Below, piece after piece: positions 45,144 to 54,260 of a stretch of 64,000 nt of DNA (its first letter is position 1; the number at the start of each line of letters is the position of its first letter). A program made the position numbers and the translations under genes. The notes below the pieces were generated by a model. That model saw only the letters and a program-made list of their open reading frames with translations, was not told the DNA's origin and searched no databases. Source of the DNA: Sinorhizobium sojae CCBAU 05684 (GTDB lineage Bacteria > Pseudomonadota > Alphaproteobacteria > Rhizobiales > Rhizobiaceae); the NCBI RefSeq assembly GCF_002288525.1, contig NZ_CP023067.1, positions 2,356,001-2,420,000 of the forward strand. The letters run 5' to 3'.

Positions 45144-47480
45144 ATGGATAAATCCACTTTCGAAGACGAAGCCACCATCGTCGGACCGATGCACGCGCGG
45201 CTCCCCCACGACAGCGCCCACAAGCACGTCGCCGGCACCGCCGACTATATCGACGACATGCCGGAACCGGTCGGCACCTTGCACGGCGCGCTCGGCCTCA
45301 CCGACCGGGCGCATGCCGAGATCCTGGAGATGGACCTTTCCGCCGTTGCCGCGGTCCCGGGCGTCGTCCGCGTTCTGACTGCCAGGGACATGCCGCATTC
45401 CAACGACATCAGTTCGACGCATCTGCACGACGAGCCGGTGCTCGCCGACGGCCTGGTGCAGTTTCATGGACAACCGGCCTTCGCGGTCATTGCCGAGACG
45501 CGCGACATCGCCCGCCGCGCTGCACGGCTTGCCAGGATCACCTACCGGGACCTGCCGCCGCTGGTCGATGTCGGCGAGGCGAAAGCTGCGGGCGGCGAAC
45601 TCGTGACGCCGCCGCTGACGCTCGAGCGCGGCGATGCCGAAACCGAGCTGCAGCGGGCGCCTCGCCGGCTCAAGGGACAGATGCGGATCGGCGGCCAGGA
45701 ACATTTCTACCTGGAGGGTCACATCGCGCTCGCGATCCCCGGCGAGGATGACGAGGTGACCGTCTGGGTGTCGACCCAGCACCCGACCGAGATCCAGCAT
45801 ATGGTCGCGCAAGTGCTTGGGGTGCCCTCCAATGCGGTGACGGTGAATGTCCGCCGCATGGGCGGCGGCTTCGGCGGCAAGGAAACGCAGGGCAATCAGT
45901 TCGCGGCCCTTGCGGCGGTCGCCGCGCGCAAACTCCGTCGCGCCGTCAAGTTCCGCCCGGATCGCGACGACGACATGATCGCCACGGGCAAGCGGCATGA
46001 CTTTCTCGTCGACTATGAGGTCGGCTTCGATGACGAGGGCCGCATTCGGGCGGTCCAGGCGAACTACGCCGCGCGATGCGGCTATTCCGCCGACCTTTCC
46101 GGCCCCGTCACCGATCGCGCCCTGTTCCATGCGGACAATGCCTATTTCTATCCGCACGTGCGGCTGACCTCACAGCCGCTGAAGACGAACACGGTCTCGA
46201 ACACCGCCTTTCGCGGCTTTGGCGGCCCGCAGGGCATGCTTGGCGGCGAGCGGATCATCGAGGAGATCGCCTATGCGCTCGGCAAGGACCCGCTCGCAGT
46301 CCGCAAGCTGAATTTCTATGGCGATAAGGAGTCCGGCCGCGACATCACGCCCTATCACCAGAGGGTCGAGGACAACATCATCCGCCGCATCGTCGACGAC
46401 TTGGAGGCAAGCGCCGACTATCAGGCGCGGCGGGCGGCGATCATCGAATTCAACCGGTCCAGCCGGGTGATCCGCAAGGGTATTGCACTGACGCCGGTGA
46501 AGTTCGGCATTTCCTTCACGCTTACCCATCTCAATCAGGCCGGTGCGCTCGTCCATATCTATTCGGACGGTTCAGTGCATCTCAATCACGGCGGCACCGA
46601 AATGGGCCAGGGGCTCTACACCAAGGTGGCGCAGGTCCTTGCCGATGGTTTCCAGATCGATATCGACCGCGTGAAGATCACCGCGACGACGACCGGCAAG
46701 GTACCGAACACTTCGGCAACCGCCGCCTCCTCGGGCTCGGACCTCAACGGCATGGCCGCCTTCGATGCGGCGCGGCAGATCAAGGAACGGCTCGCGGCCT
46801 TTGCCGCCGAGCGCTGGCAGACGACGGTTGAAAACGTCACCTTCGTGCCCAACCACGTGAGGATTGGCGAAGAGCTGATCCCCTTCGCGGAGCTTGTCGC
46901 CCAAGCCTACGCGGCACGCGTGCAGCTTTCCGCCGCGGGCTTTTACGCGACGCCGAAGATCCACTGGAATCGCAGCACCGGGCACGGCTCCCCCTTCTAT
47001 TATTTCGCCTATGGCGCCGCGGTGTCCGAGGTCTCGATCGACACGCTGACGGGGGAATATCAGGTGGAGCGCGCCGACGTCCTGCACGATGTCGGCCGTT
47101 CGCTCAACCCGGCGATCGATATCGGCCAGGTCGAAGGCGGATTCGTCCAGGGCATGGGCTGGTTGACGACGGAAGAACTCTGGTGGGACGACAAGGGACG
47201 GCTGAGAACGCATGCGCCCTCCACCTATAAGATTCCGCTCGCCTCGGACCGGCCGAAGATCTTCAACGTCCGCCTCGCCGAATGGTCGGAAAACGCCGAA
47301 AAGACGGTCGGCCGTTCCAAGGCGGTGGGGGAACCGCCGCTGATGCTGCCGATCTCGGTGCTCGAGGCCCTCTCCATGGCGATCGCGAGCGTCGCCGATT
47401 ACCGCGAATGCCCGCGACTGGACGCGCCGGCGACCCCGGAACGGGTGCTCATGGCGGTGGAACGCTTGAAAAAGATATGA
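45144..47480 (+). CDS. xdhB: Xanthine dehydrogenase, large subunit (Mo)
   Basis: Molybdopterin subunit that hydroxylates hypoxanthine and xanthine to urate. The 778 residues show Moco-contact motifs GGGFGGKETQ and NTAFRGFGGPQGM, the substrate-region Glu and Arg in the NHGGTEMGQG and AFRGFGG surroundings, and the C-terminal catalytic Glu in AVGEPPLMLP. AGGAATCAACAGG precedes the ATG. The XdhC maturation factor that inserts sulfurated Moco often follows xdhB, but a repeat element and other genes follow here. Confidence 0.95.
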   Translation: MDKSTFEDEATIVGPMHARLPHDSAHKHVAGTADYIDDMPEPVGTLHGALGLTDRAHAEILEMDLSAVAAVPGVVRVLTARDMPHSNDISSTHLHDEPVLADGLVQFHGQPAFAVIAETRDIARRAARLARITYRDLPPLVDVGEAKAAGGELVTPPLTLERGDAETELQRAPRRLKGQMRIGGQEHFYLEGHIALAIPGEDDEVTVWVSTQHPTEIQHMVAQVLGVPSNAVTVNVRRMGGGFGGKETQGNQFAALAAVAARKLRRAVKFRPDRDDDMIATGKRHDFLVDYEVGFDDEGRIRAVQANYAARCGYSADLSGPVTDRALFHADNAYFYPHVRLTSQPLKTNTVSNTAFRGFGGPQGMLGGERIIEEIAYALGKDPLAVRKLNFYGDKESGRDITPYHQRVEDNIIRRIVDDLEASADYQARRAAIIEFNRSSRVIRKGIALTPVKFGISFTLTHLNQAGALVHIYSDGSVHLNHGGTEMGQGLYTKVAQVLADGFQIDIDRVKITATTTGKVPNTSATAASSGSDLNGMAAFDAARQIKERLAAFAAERWQTTVENVTFVPNHVRIGEELIPFAELVAQAYAARVQLSAAGFYATPKIHWNRSTGHGSPFYYFAYGAAVSEVSIDTLTGEYQVERADVLHDVGRSLNPAIDIGQVEGGFVQGMGWLTTEELWWDDKGRLRTHAPSTYKIPLASDRPKIFNVRLAEWSENAEKTVGRSKAVGEPPLMLPISVLEALSMAIASVADYRECPRLDAPATPERVLMAVERLKKI

Positions 47481-47489
47481 GTTTTCCCC

Positions 47490-47590
47490 TCACCCCTAGC
47501 CCTCTCCGTTCTGACGGGGAGAGGTGACTGGGGGTGCCGCTTGTCCTTCTCCCCGCTTGCGGGGAGAAGGCGGCCGGCAGGCCGGTTGAG
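47490..47590. repeat. Palindromic repeat after xdhB
   Basis: CCCTCACCCCTAGCCCTCTCC head, CTGACGGGGAGAGG, then a CCTTCTCCCCGC-TT-GCGGGGAGAAGG hairpin and the GCCGGCAGGCCGGTTGAG tail. A two-hairpin copy of the dispersed element at the end of the bdhA-xdh operon, which could serve as its terminator. Confidence 0.75.
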
Positions 47591-47604
47591 CGCAATTCCA
47601 GCCT

Positions 47605-47808
47605 CTAATCAAGCACATCCCCTTCTTTTCGAGGCGCCCGTCCGTCCATAAAACCCATATCTCTCTTCATGTGATCCGACACGGTTCCGACGTCCAGACG
47701 CGGATAGCGCGGCTTCAACAGCAGTGCCAGACCCGAGACCAGCCCCGATAATAGGCGGTTCGGCAATAATGCTTTCGTTCCAGTGCTTTCCAGTGCATCC
47801 CAAGTCAT
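47605..47808 (-). CDS. Small DUF1127-like protein
   Basis: A 67-residue protein divergent from the LysR gene. A hydrophobic middle (LLSGLVSGLALLLKP) is followed by RYPRLDVGTVSDHMKRDMGFMDGR. That tail resembles the short YjiS/DUF1127 family motif of a leucine-spaced helix ending in RDIG plus a basic residue. The ATG at 47808 has AGGTG upstream. DUF1127 proteins in Rhizobiales bind RNA and affect phosphate and carbon physiology, but membership here is by eye only. Confidence 0.5.
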   Translation of the reverse strand: MTWDALESTGTKALLPNRLLSGLVSGLALLLKPRYPRLDVGTVSDHMKRDMGFMDGRAPRKEGDVLD

Positions 47809-47911
47809 CGTCGCACCTGTTGCAGATGAGTGAAGTTGACTTGCAGGATGCCGATAACGGTGCTCCAATTCCAATCGAACGTCCGTCTCTATGCATCAAG
47901 AGAACTTATCC

Positions 47912-48811
47912 ATGAAGATGTCGAAGCAGTTCCCGCTGAACGCGCTGCGGGTATTTGAGGCAGCCGCCCGGCTCGGCAGCTTCACCAAGGCCGGGGAAGC
48001 GCTTGGCATGACCCAGACCGCGGTCAGCTACCAGATCAAACTCCTGGAGGAGAATGTCGGCGAACCGCTGTTCCTCAGGCGTCCGCGTCATGTCTCCCTG
48101 ACGGAGGTCGGCGAACAGCTGGCGCCGAAGGTGACGGAGGCCTTCGAAATTCTCAAGGAGGCGGTTGCGTCGGCCCGCGGCGACACTGAGGCTACACTAC
48201 TCATCAGCTCGACTGCGACCTTTGCCTCACAATGGCTCGCCCGAGAGATCGGCACATTCCAGTTTGCACACCCAAACATTGCCGTACGTCTGGTGGCAAA
48301 CGACGCGATCGTCGATTTCAGCAAGGAGTCGGTCGACGTGGCGATCCGCTCCGGCAAGGGCGACTGGCCGGGTCTCATCAGCCACCAGTTAATGCGGGTG
48401 GAGTTTACGCCAATGCTCAGCCCTGCACTTGCGGAGACGATCGGCGGCGTGCGCACGCCGGCAGACCTGCTGAAGCTCCGCATCATCGACCCGCGAGATC
48501 CCTGGTGGCCGTTATGGTTCCACGCCGCCGGCATCGCGGACCCGGACCTCGCGGGGCGGCCGGCAAACCGTCTCGGTGCCCAGGCCTTCGAGGCTCGTGC
48601 AGCTGTCGCCGGCCAGGGCGTGGCGATCCTGATGCCGGGGTTCTATAGCGACGACGTGGCGCTCGGCAGGCTTTACCAGCCCTTCGATCTGCGCAGCAGC
48701 GACGGCCACGATTATTGGCTCGTCTATCCCCATGCGCGCCGCAACACGCCCAAGATCCGCGCCTTCCGCGACTGGATTATGGGCGCGCTCGGGCCGGACG
48801 GCCTCGCTTAA
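47912..48811 (+). CDS. LysR-type transcriptional regulator (GcvA-like)
   Basis: A transcription factor of about 300 residues, with an N-terminal winged helix-turn-helix (LNALRVFEAAARLGSFTKAGEALGMTQTAVSYQIKLLE) and a periplasmic-binding-like effector domain. The ALRVFEAAARLGSFTKAGEAL signature is that of the GcvA subgroup. The start is uncertain among ATGs at 47891, 47912 and 47918; 47912 has AGAGAA 7 nt upstream. It is divergent from the small protein and upstream of puuD, so it could control either (inference). Confidence 0.88.
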   Translation: MKMSKQFPLNALRVFEAAARLGSFTKAGEALGMTQTAVSYQIKLLEENVGEPLFLRRPRHVSLTEVGEQLAPKVTEAFEILKEAVASARGDTEATLLISSTATFASQWLAREIGTFQFAHPNIAVRLVANDAIVDFSKESVDVAIRSGKGDWPGLISHQLMRVEFTPMLSPALAETIGGVRTPADLLKLRIIDPRDPWWPLWFHAAGIADPDLAGRPANRLGAQAFEARAAVAGQGVAILMPGFYSDDVALGRLYQPFDLRSSDGHDYWLVYPHARRNTPKIRAFRDWIMGALGPDGLA

Positions 48812-48987
48812 TGCTGATGTTGAAACGTCTCAGTCGAACTTCCAGGGCGTCACTCTAAGCTTTTGTAAAAGATGAGCTTCGCGGAGGCGAGCGTCACTCG
48901 TGAAATGCGGCCGGAGAACGAAATCGCCCCTTCCCCGCCACCGCTTTTTCTCGCAAGGTTGGGCGACCGGAGAAAAAGGGGAACTGA

Positions 48988-50220
48988 ATGTACGAATTCG
49001 CCATTGCTTGGGAATGGCTGGCTTTTGCCGTCCGCTGGCTGCATGTCGTCACCGCCATCGCCTGGATCGGCTCATCCTTCTATTTCATCGCGCTCGACCT
49101 CGGCTTGGTGAAGCGCGACCACCTGCCCCCTGGCGCCTATGGCGAGGAATGGCAGGTCCATGGCGGTGGCTTCTATCATATCCAGAAATATCTGGTTGCG
49201 CCCGAGAGGATGCCGGAGCACCTCACCTGGTTCAAATGGGAATCCTACTCAACCTGGCTCTCCGGCTTCGCCATGCTCTGCATCGTCTATTACGGCGGCG
49301 CCGATCTCTTCCTGATCGACCGGCATGTGCTTGACATTTCCGCAACGACCGCGATCGCACTCTCACTTGCCTCGCTCGGACTCGGCTGGATCCTGTACGA
49401 CCTGCTCTGCAAATCGCCGCTCGGCAAGAATACCTGGGGGCTGATGATCCTGCTTTACGGCGTTCTCGTCGCTATCGCCTGGGGCTATACGCAGGTCTTC
49501 ACCGGCCGCGCCGCCTTTCTGCATCTGGGCGCCTTCACGGCGACGATCATGTCGGCCAACGTCTTCTTCATCATCATCCCCAACCAGAAGATCGTCGTTG
49601 CCGACCTGATCGCCGGGCGCACGCCGGATCCGAGGCTTGGCGCTCAGGCCAAGCAGCGCTCGTTGCACAATAACTACCTGACGCTGCCCGTCATCTTCTT
49701 CATGCTGTCAAACCACTACCCGCTGGCCTTCGCGACGGACTTCAACTGGATCATCGCGGCGCTCGTCTTCCTGATGGGCGTCACCATTCGCCACTGGTTC
49801 AACACCACGCATGCGCGCAAGGGCAAGCCGACCTGGACCTGGCTCGCCACCGTGCTTCTCTTCATCCTCATCATCTGGCTTTCGACGGTCCCGAAGGTCT
49901 TGACCGGCGAAGTACGGGCCGAGGCCGCGCCGGCCTTTGCCCGCTTTGCCGGGAACGCGCATTTTCCGGCGGTGAAGGAGGCGATTTCCACCCGCTGCAG
50001 CATGTGCCATGCGGCCGAACCCGTCTATGAGGGCATCGCCCGCCCGCCCCTCGGCGTCACGCTCGAGAGCGACGCCGAGATTGCCGCCCGTGCACGCGAA
50101 ATCTATATCCAGGCCGGGCGCAGCCATGCGATGCCGCCCGCCAACATAACCGACATGACGGCGGAGGAACGTGGTCTGATCACGACCTGGTTCGAAAGCG
50201 CCGTCGGGGAGACACGATGA
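48988..50220 (+). CDS. puuD: PuuD membrane urate hydroxylase with cytochrome c domain
   Basis: Membrane-bound urate oxidase that feeds electrons into the respiratory chain, converting urate to 5-hydroxyisourate without H2O2. The 410 residues hold about eight membrane helices (DUF989/PuuD part, about 1-305) with conserved His residues (LHVVTAIAWIGSSFY, HGGGFYHIQKYLV). A periplasmic c-type heme domain follows with CSMCH at 337-341 and a likely Met ligand in RSHAMPPANITDMT. AAAGGGGAAC precedes the ATG. The stop overlaps guaD by four bases (ATGA), marking an operon of purine catabolism. Confidence 0.93.
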   Translation: MYEFAIAWEWLAFAVRWLHVVTAIAWIGSSFYFIALDLGLVKRDHLPPGAYGEEWQVHGGGFYHIQKYLVAPERMPEHLTWFKWESYSTWLSGFAMLCIVYYGGADLFLIDRHVLDISATTAIALSLASLGLGWILYDLLCKSPLGKNTWGLMILLYGVLVAIAWGYTQVFTGRAAFLHLGAFTATIMSANVFFIIIPNQKIVVADLIAGRTPDPRLGAQAKQRSLHNNYLTLPVIFFMLSNHYPLAFATDFNWIIAALVFLMGVTIRHWFNTTHARKGKPTWTWLATVLLFILIIWLSTVPKVLTGEVRAEAAPAFARFAGNAHFPAVKEAISTRCSMCHAAEPVYEGIARPPLGVTLESDAEIAARAREIYIQAGRSHAMPPANITDMTAEERGLITTWFESAVGETR

Positions 50221-51533
50221 CACCCACCCTCATTCGCGGCCGCACCTTGAGTTTCGACCGCGCGCCGCAAAGCATCGACGACAGCGCCGCCTATTCTTAC
50301 GAAAGCGATGGCGCCCTGCTTATCGAGGACGGGCTGATCAAGGCCGCCGGCACTTATGCCACCGTCAAGGCCGCAGCACCGGAGGGGGTGAAGGAGATCG
50401 ACCACCGGCCATCTCTCATCGTGCCGGGCCTGATCGACACGCACCTGCACTTTCCGCAGATGCAGGTGCTGGCCTCCTATGCGGCCAACCTGCTGGAATG
50501 GCTGAACACCTATACGTTTCCCGAGGAGTGCCGCTTCGTCGAAACGGCGCATGCCGAGCGGATCGCGCGACACTTTTTCGACGAGATGGCGCGCCACGGC
50601 ACGACGACGGCAACGGCCTATTGCTCCGTGCACAAGGCCTCGGCCGATGCCTTCTTTGCCGAGAGCCTCAGGCGCGGGACATGTATGGTCGCGGGCAAGG
50701 TGATGATGGACCGCAACGCCCCCCAGGGCCTCCTCGATACGCCCGAAACGAGCTATGACGAGACACGCGCCGTCATTGCCGCTTGGCACGGCAAGGGCCG
50801 CAACCATGTCGCCATTACTCCGCGTTTCGCCATCACCTCGACACCGGAGCAGATGGAGGTCGCGCAATCGCTTCTGTGCGAATTCCCGCACCTGCACGTC
50901 CAGACGCATCTATCCGAGAACCGCGACGAGATCGCCTTGACCTGCGAGCTCTATCCGGAGGCGAAGGACTATACCGATGTCTACGCCCGCTACGGGTTGC
51001 TCGGGCGCAAGAGCCTCTTCGGCCATTGCATCCATCTCTCCGAGCGCGAGGCCGATGCGATGAGCGAGAGCGGCTCCGTCGCCGTCTTCTGCCCGACATC
51101 GAACCTCTTCCTCGGCTCCGGCCTTTTTCCATTGCGCGCCTTGTCAAGGCGCGAAAAGCCGGTGCGCGTCTCGGTCGCCTCCGATATCGGCGGCGGCACC
51201 AGCTATTCGATGCTGAAGACGCTCGACGAGGCCTACAAGATCCTGCAGTTGCAGGGTGAACGGCTGAACCCGTTCGAGACCTTCTACATGATGACGCGCG
51301 GCAATGCCGAGGCGCTGTCGCTTGCCGATCGCATCGGCACGCTGGAGCCGGGCACCGATGCCGATCTCACGGTTCTGAACATGGCGGCGACACCGGCCAT
51401 GGCGCTCAGGGCCGAAGTGGTCAATTCGCTCGCCGACGAGCTCTTCCTGCTGCAGACGATGGGCGACGACCGCGCCGTGGCCGAGACCTATGTGGCCGGC
51501 CGGCCGGCCAAATCGCCGCTCGGCGCGCCCTGA
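50217..51533 (+). CDS. guaD: Guanine deaminase
   Basis: Hydrolyses guanine to xanthine. The 438-residue amidohydrolase shows the family motif PGLIDTHLHFPQMQVLAS (the PGxIDxHxH zinc pair plus the guanine-specific HFPQ), further zinc ligands in THLSENRDE and GHCIHLSE, and the catalytic Asp in ASDIGGGTS. It is translationally coupled to puuD, placing xanthine production and urate oxidation in one transcript. Confidence 0.95.
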   Translation: MTPTLIRGRTLSFDRAPQSIDDSAAYSYESDGALLIEDGLIKAAGTYATVKAAAPEGVKEIDHRPSLIVPGLIDTHLHFPQMQVLASYAANLLEWLNTYTFPEECRFVETAHAERIARHFFDEMARHGTTTATAYCSVHKASADAFFAESLRRGTCMVAGKVMMDRNAPQGLLDTPETSYDETRAVIAAWHGKGRNHVAITPRFAITSTPEQMEVAQSLLCEFPHLHVQTHLSENRDEIALTCELYPEAKDYTDVYARYGLLGRKSLFGHCIHLSEREADAMSESGSVAVFCPTSNLFLGSGLFPLRALSRREKPVRVSVASDIGGGTSYSMLKTLDEAYKILQLQGERLNPFETFYMMTRGNAEALSLADRIGTLEPGTDADLTVLNMAATPAMALRAEVVNSLADELFLLQTMGDDRAVAETYVAGRPAKSPLGAP

Positions 51534-51636
51534 ATGGAGAGGTCAATTTTTTTTACCTCTTCCGCCTCGCGCTATTACGCCCCTGCTTGAAACATGATAA
51601 GGGCTCGGCAGTCATCATCGTTGAAGGCCGAGACCC

Positions 51637-52773
51637 ATGACGCAAATCCTCGACATCCACGATCTCAAGGCCCTCGCCAAGCGGCGCGTTCCGAAGCTCT
51701 TCTTCGACTATGCGGACAGCGGCGCCTGGACCGAGGGGACCTATCGGGCAAACGAGGAGGACTTCCAGAAAATCAAGCTGCGCCAGCGGGTTCTGGTCGA
51801 CATGACCGATCGCTCGCTGGAGACGACGATGATCGGCCAGAAGGTATCGATGCCGGTAGCGCTCGCTCCGACGGGCCTGACCGGCATGCAGCACGCCGAC
51901 GGCGAAATGCTTGCCGCCCAGGCGGCAGAGGCCTTCGGCATTCCCTTCACGCTGTCGACCATGAGCATCTGCTCGATCGAGGACGTCGCCTCGGTGACGA
52001 CGAAACCTTTCTGGTTTCAGCTCTATGTCATGCGCGAGCGCGAATTCGTGCTCAACCTCATCGACCGCGCAAAGGCCGCAAAATGCTCGGCGCTGGTCCT
52101 GACGCTCGACCTGCAGGTTTTGGGCCAGCGCCACAAGGACCTGCGTAACGGCCTGTCGGCGCCGCCGCGCATGACGCCGAAACACCTCTGGATGATGGCG
52201 ACACGGCCGCGCTGGTGCATGAAGATGTTCGGCACCAGGCGACGCACCTTCCGCAATATTGTCGGCCACGCGAAAAGCGTCACGGACCTTTCCTCGCTCA
52301 GCGCCTGGACGGCCGAGCAGTTCGACCCGCAACTCTCCTGGAAGGATGTCGAGTGGATCAAGGAGCGCTGGGGCGGTCCGCTTATCCTCAAGGGTATTCT
52401 CGATCCGGAAGACGCCAAAATGGCCGCCAAGTCCGGCGCCGACGCGATCATCGTCTCGAACCATGGCGGCCGTCAGCTTGACGGCGCGCCGTCTTCCATC
52501 AGCATGCTGCCGCGCATTGTCGATGCCGTCGGCCACCAGATCGAAGTTCACGTGGACGGGGGCATTCGGTCCGGTCAGGATGTTTTGAAGGCGATCGCGC
52601 TGGGTGCCAAGGGCACCTATATCGGCCGTCCGTTCCTTTATGGCCTGGGCGCCATGGGCAAGGAAGGCGTGACGCTTGCCCTCGACATCATCCGCAAGGA
52701 GATGGACATCACCATGGCGCTTTGCGGCAAGCGCCGCATCGCCGACGTCGGGCGCGACATCATCGCGGAATAG
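51637..52773 (+). CDS. FMN-dependent alpha-hydroxy-acid oxidase
   Basis: A 378-residue flavoenzyme of the lactate dehydrogenase/glycolate oxidase family. Features: PVALAPTGLTGMQHADGE (FMN phosphate side), TLSTMSICSIEDVA, YVMRERE, catalytic SNHGGRQLDGAPSS with the His base and substrate Arg, and DGGIRSGQDVLKAIALGAKGTYIGRPFLYG. There is no N-terminal cytochrome domain. L-lactate is the usual substrate of bacterial LldD, but the position between the two halves of the purine genes makes a glycolate/glyoxylate-linked substrate worth considering (inference). It converges with uraH. Confidence 0.88.
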   Translation: MTQILDIHDLKALAKRRVPKLFFDYADSGAWTEGTYRANEEDFQKIKLRQRVLVDMTDRSLETTMIGQKVSMPVALAPTGLTGMQHADGEMLAAQAAEAFGIPFTLSTMSICSIEDVASVTTKPFWFQLYVMREREFVLNLIDRAKAAKCSALVLTLDLQVLGQRHKDLRNGLSAPPRMTPKHLWMMATRPRWCMKMFGTRRRTFRNIVGHAKSVTDLSSLSAWTAEQFDPQLSWKDVEWIKERWGGPLILKGILDPEDAKMAAKSGADAIIVSNHGGRQLDGAPSSISMLPRIVDAVGHQIEVHVDGGIRSGQDVLKAIALGAKGTYIGRPFLYGLGAMGKEGVTLALDIIRKEMDITMALCGKRRIADVGRDIIAE

Positions 52774-52803
52774 GTGATATGGCCGGGTACGCCCGGCGGC
52801 GCT

Positions 52804-53166
52804 TCAACTGCCCCGATAGGTGGAATAACCGTAGGGCGAGAGCAGCAAAGGCACGTGGTAGTGGCTTTCGGGGTCGGCGATCCCGAAGCGCAAGGGGATG
52901 AGATCGAGAAAGGCCGGCTCGGGAAGCGCCGTGCCGGCCGCCCTGAGATAATCTCCGGCGTGGAAAACCAGCTCGTAGATGCCCGCCGTGAGGCCGGCGC
53001 CTTCGGCAAGCGGGCCGTCGACCCGGCCGTCGCTATTGGTCCCGACCGTGCGAAGCAGGAGCCGTTCCTCGCCCTCAAGCCGATAGAGATCGATGCGCAG
53101 CCCCTGGGCAGGCTTGCCGCGCGCAGTGTCGAGAACATGGGTCGTCAGGCGGCCGGTCTTGCTCAT
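52804..53166 (-). CDS. uraH: 5-hydroxyisourate hydrolase
   Basis: Transthyretin-related enzyme opening 5-hydroxyisourate to OHCU, acting on the PuuD product. The 120-residue protein has the N-terminal TTHVLDT (His10), the [19 protein letters not shown] region with its catalytic His and Arg, and the terminal YRGS tetrapeptide that defines the hydrolase and distinguishes it from transthyretin. The start overlaps the allA stop by four bases (ATGA). It is last in the puuE-uraD-allA-uraH operon. Confidence 0.96.
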   Translation of the reverse strand: MSKTGRLTTHVLDTARGKPAQGLRIDLYRLEGEERLLLRTVGTNSDGRVDGPLAEGAGLTAGIYELVFHAGDYLRAAGTALPEPAFLDLIPLRFGIADPESHYHVPLLLSPYGYSTYRGS

Positions 53167-53678
53167 CGAATATTCTCCGTCGGAAGCGGATCGGGAATGA
53201 TGAAGGGCGCCTCGTAAAAGAACTCCTCCAGATTATTACCCGGTCCGGCGCGATCGACGACGAGGAAATTGCTCACGGTACCGATCGCCATCAGCGGATG
53301 ATGCCAGACGTTTCGGCCATAATTGACGCCCTGCCGGCCGCTCGCCAGGAAGACCCGCGGCCGGCCGGGGCGCCCGCCTTCGTCCTCGGCGACCACTGCG
53401 AGCCAGGGCTGATCCTCGAGCGGCGAGAAGCTCTGGCTACCGAGCGGATGCCGCTCCATCATGCCGAGCGCATAGGGAAAGGTCCGCGGCTCGCCACGGA
53501 AGAGATTGATCACGACGCGTGCGTCCGCGCCGACGACGTCAGCCTCCGCAAGGGCATGAAACCGCTCGGTATTACCGCCATTGATGATGCGCATCGACGC
53601 CGGATCCGCCTCGATGACGGTTCCGAACGGCGCAAAAGCCTCCTTTGTCAGGGGCTCGATCGACAGCAGATGCGACAT
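53163..53678 (-). CDS. allA: Ureidoglycolate lyase
   Basis: Cupin-type enzyme that splits ureidoglycolate to glyoxylate and urea. The 171-residue protein matches All[15 protein letters not shown] at the N-terminus, [24 protein letters not shown], and [14 protein letters not shown] with the metal-region His pair. It is coupled to uraH by a four-base overlap and lies 79 bp after uraD. Its presence implies that allantoate is further degraded to ureidoglycolate by an enzyme encoded elsewhere. Confidence 0.93.
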   Translation of the reverse strand: MSHLLSIEPLTKEAFAPFGTVIEADPASMRIINGGNTERFHALAEADVVGADARVVINLFRGEPRTFPYALGMMERHPLGSQSFSPLEDQPWLAVVAEDEGGRPGRPRVFLASGRQGVNYGRNVWHHPLMAIGTVSNFLVVDRAGPGNNLEEFFYEAPFIIPDPLPTENIR

Positions 53679-53756
53679 CAGGCCTTGCTTCCCGCTCTCA
53701 GCCCGCGAACACCGGGCCGCGACGAGACGCGGGCGGGCAGGTCAGGAACGGCACTG

Positions 53757-54260
53757 TCAGGCATAATCATCTCCCGGAAGCATGGATTTGAGGCGCAGCC
53801 GTGCGATCTGCTCCACCTGCGCGCAGGCGGTTTCAAATTCCTCTTCCATGGAATTGTCAATGCGTCGCTCGAAGGCGGCGAGAATTTCGTCCTTCGTCAG
53901 CCCCTTCACCGCAATGATGAAGGGGAAGCCGAATTTCTTCGTATAGGCGTCGTTGAGGGCGGTGAAGCGCGCATGTTCCTCGGGCGACAAACGGTCGAGT
54001 CCTGCGGACGCCTGTTCCGCGCGCGAGTCGGGGGTGAGTTCCCCGGCAACCGCCAGCTTGCCGGCGAGATCCGGATGGGCCCTGAGGACGGCGAGGCGTT
54101 CCGCGGGCGAGGCGGCGCGAAAGGCGGTGCAGAGCGCCGAATGCACGTTGCCTGCGGTCAACCCGACGGAGGCCGCGCGATCATAGGCCCGCTCCGCCAC
54201 CCAGGGCGAATGTTCGAAGAGACCGCCGAAGCGGCGGACAAATTCCTCGCGCCCGGACAT
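53757..54260 (-). CDS. uraD: OHCU decarboxylase
   Basis: Decarboxylates 2-oxo-4-hydroxy-4-carboxy-5-ureidoimidazoline to S-allantoin. The 167-residue helical protein has the conserved FEHSPWVAERAY, HPDLAGK and FGFPFIIAVKG motifs of the family. The start ATG at 54260 shares one base with the puuE stop (TGATG), so translation is coupled. A longer frame upstream overlaps puuE and is not used. Confidence 0.94.
   Translation of the reverse strand: MSGREEFVRRFGGLFEHSPWVAERAYDRAASVGLTAGNVHSALCTAFRAASPAERLAVLRAHPDLAGKLAVAGELTPDSRAEQASAGLDRLSPEEHARFTALNDAYTKKFGFPFIIAVKGLTKDEILAAFERRIDNSMEEEFETACAQVEQIARLRLKSMLPGDDYA

Noticed and set aside
43941..46157. 738-codon minus-strand frame opposite xdhA and xdhB
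   Set aside because: Antisense shadow covering two subunit genes and their gap; no domains, no ribosome site.
47605..47899. Second overlapping minus-strand frame (47609-47899)
   Set aside because: Out of frame with the DUF1127-like protein and lacks a ribosome site or motif.
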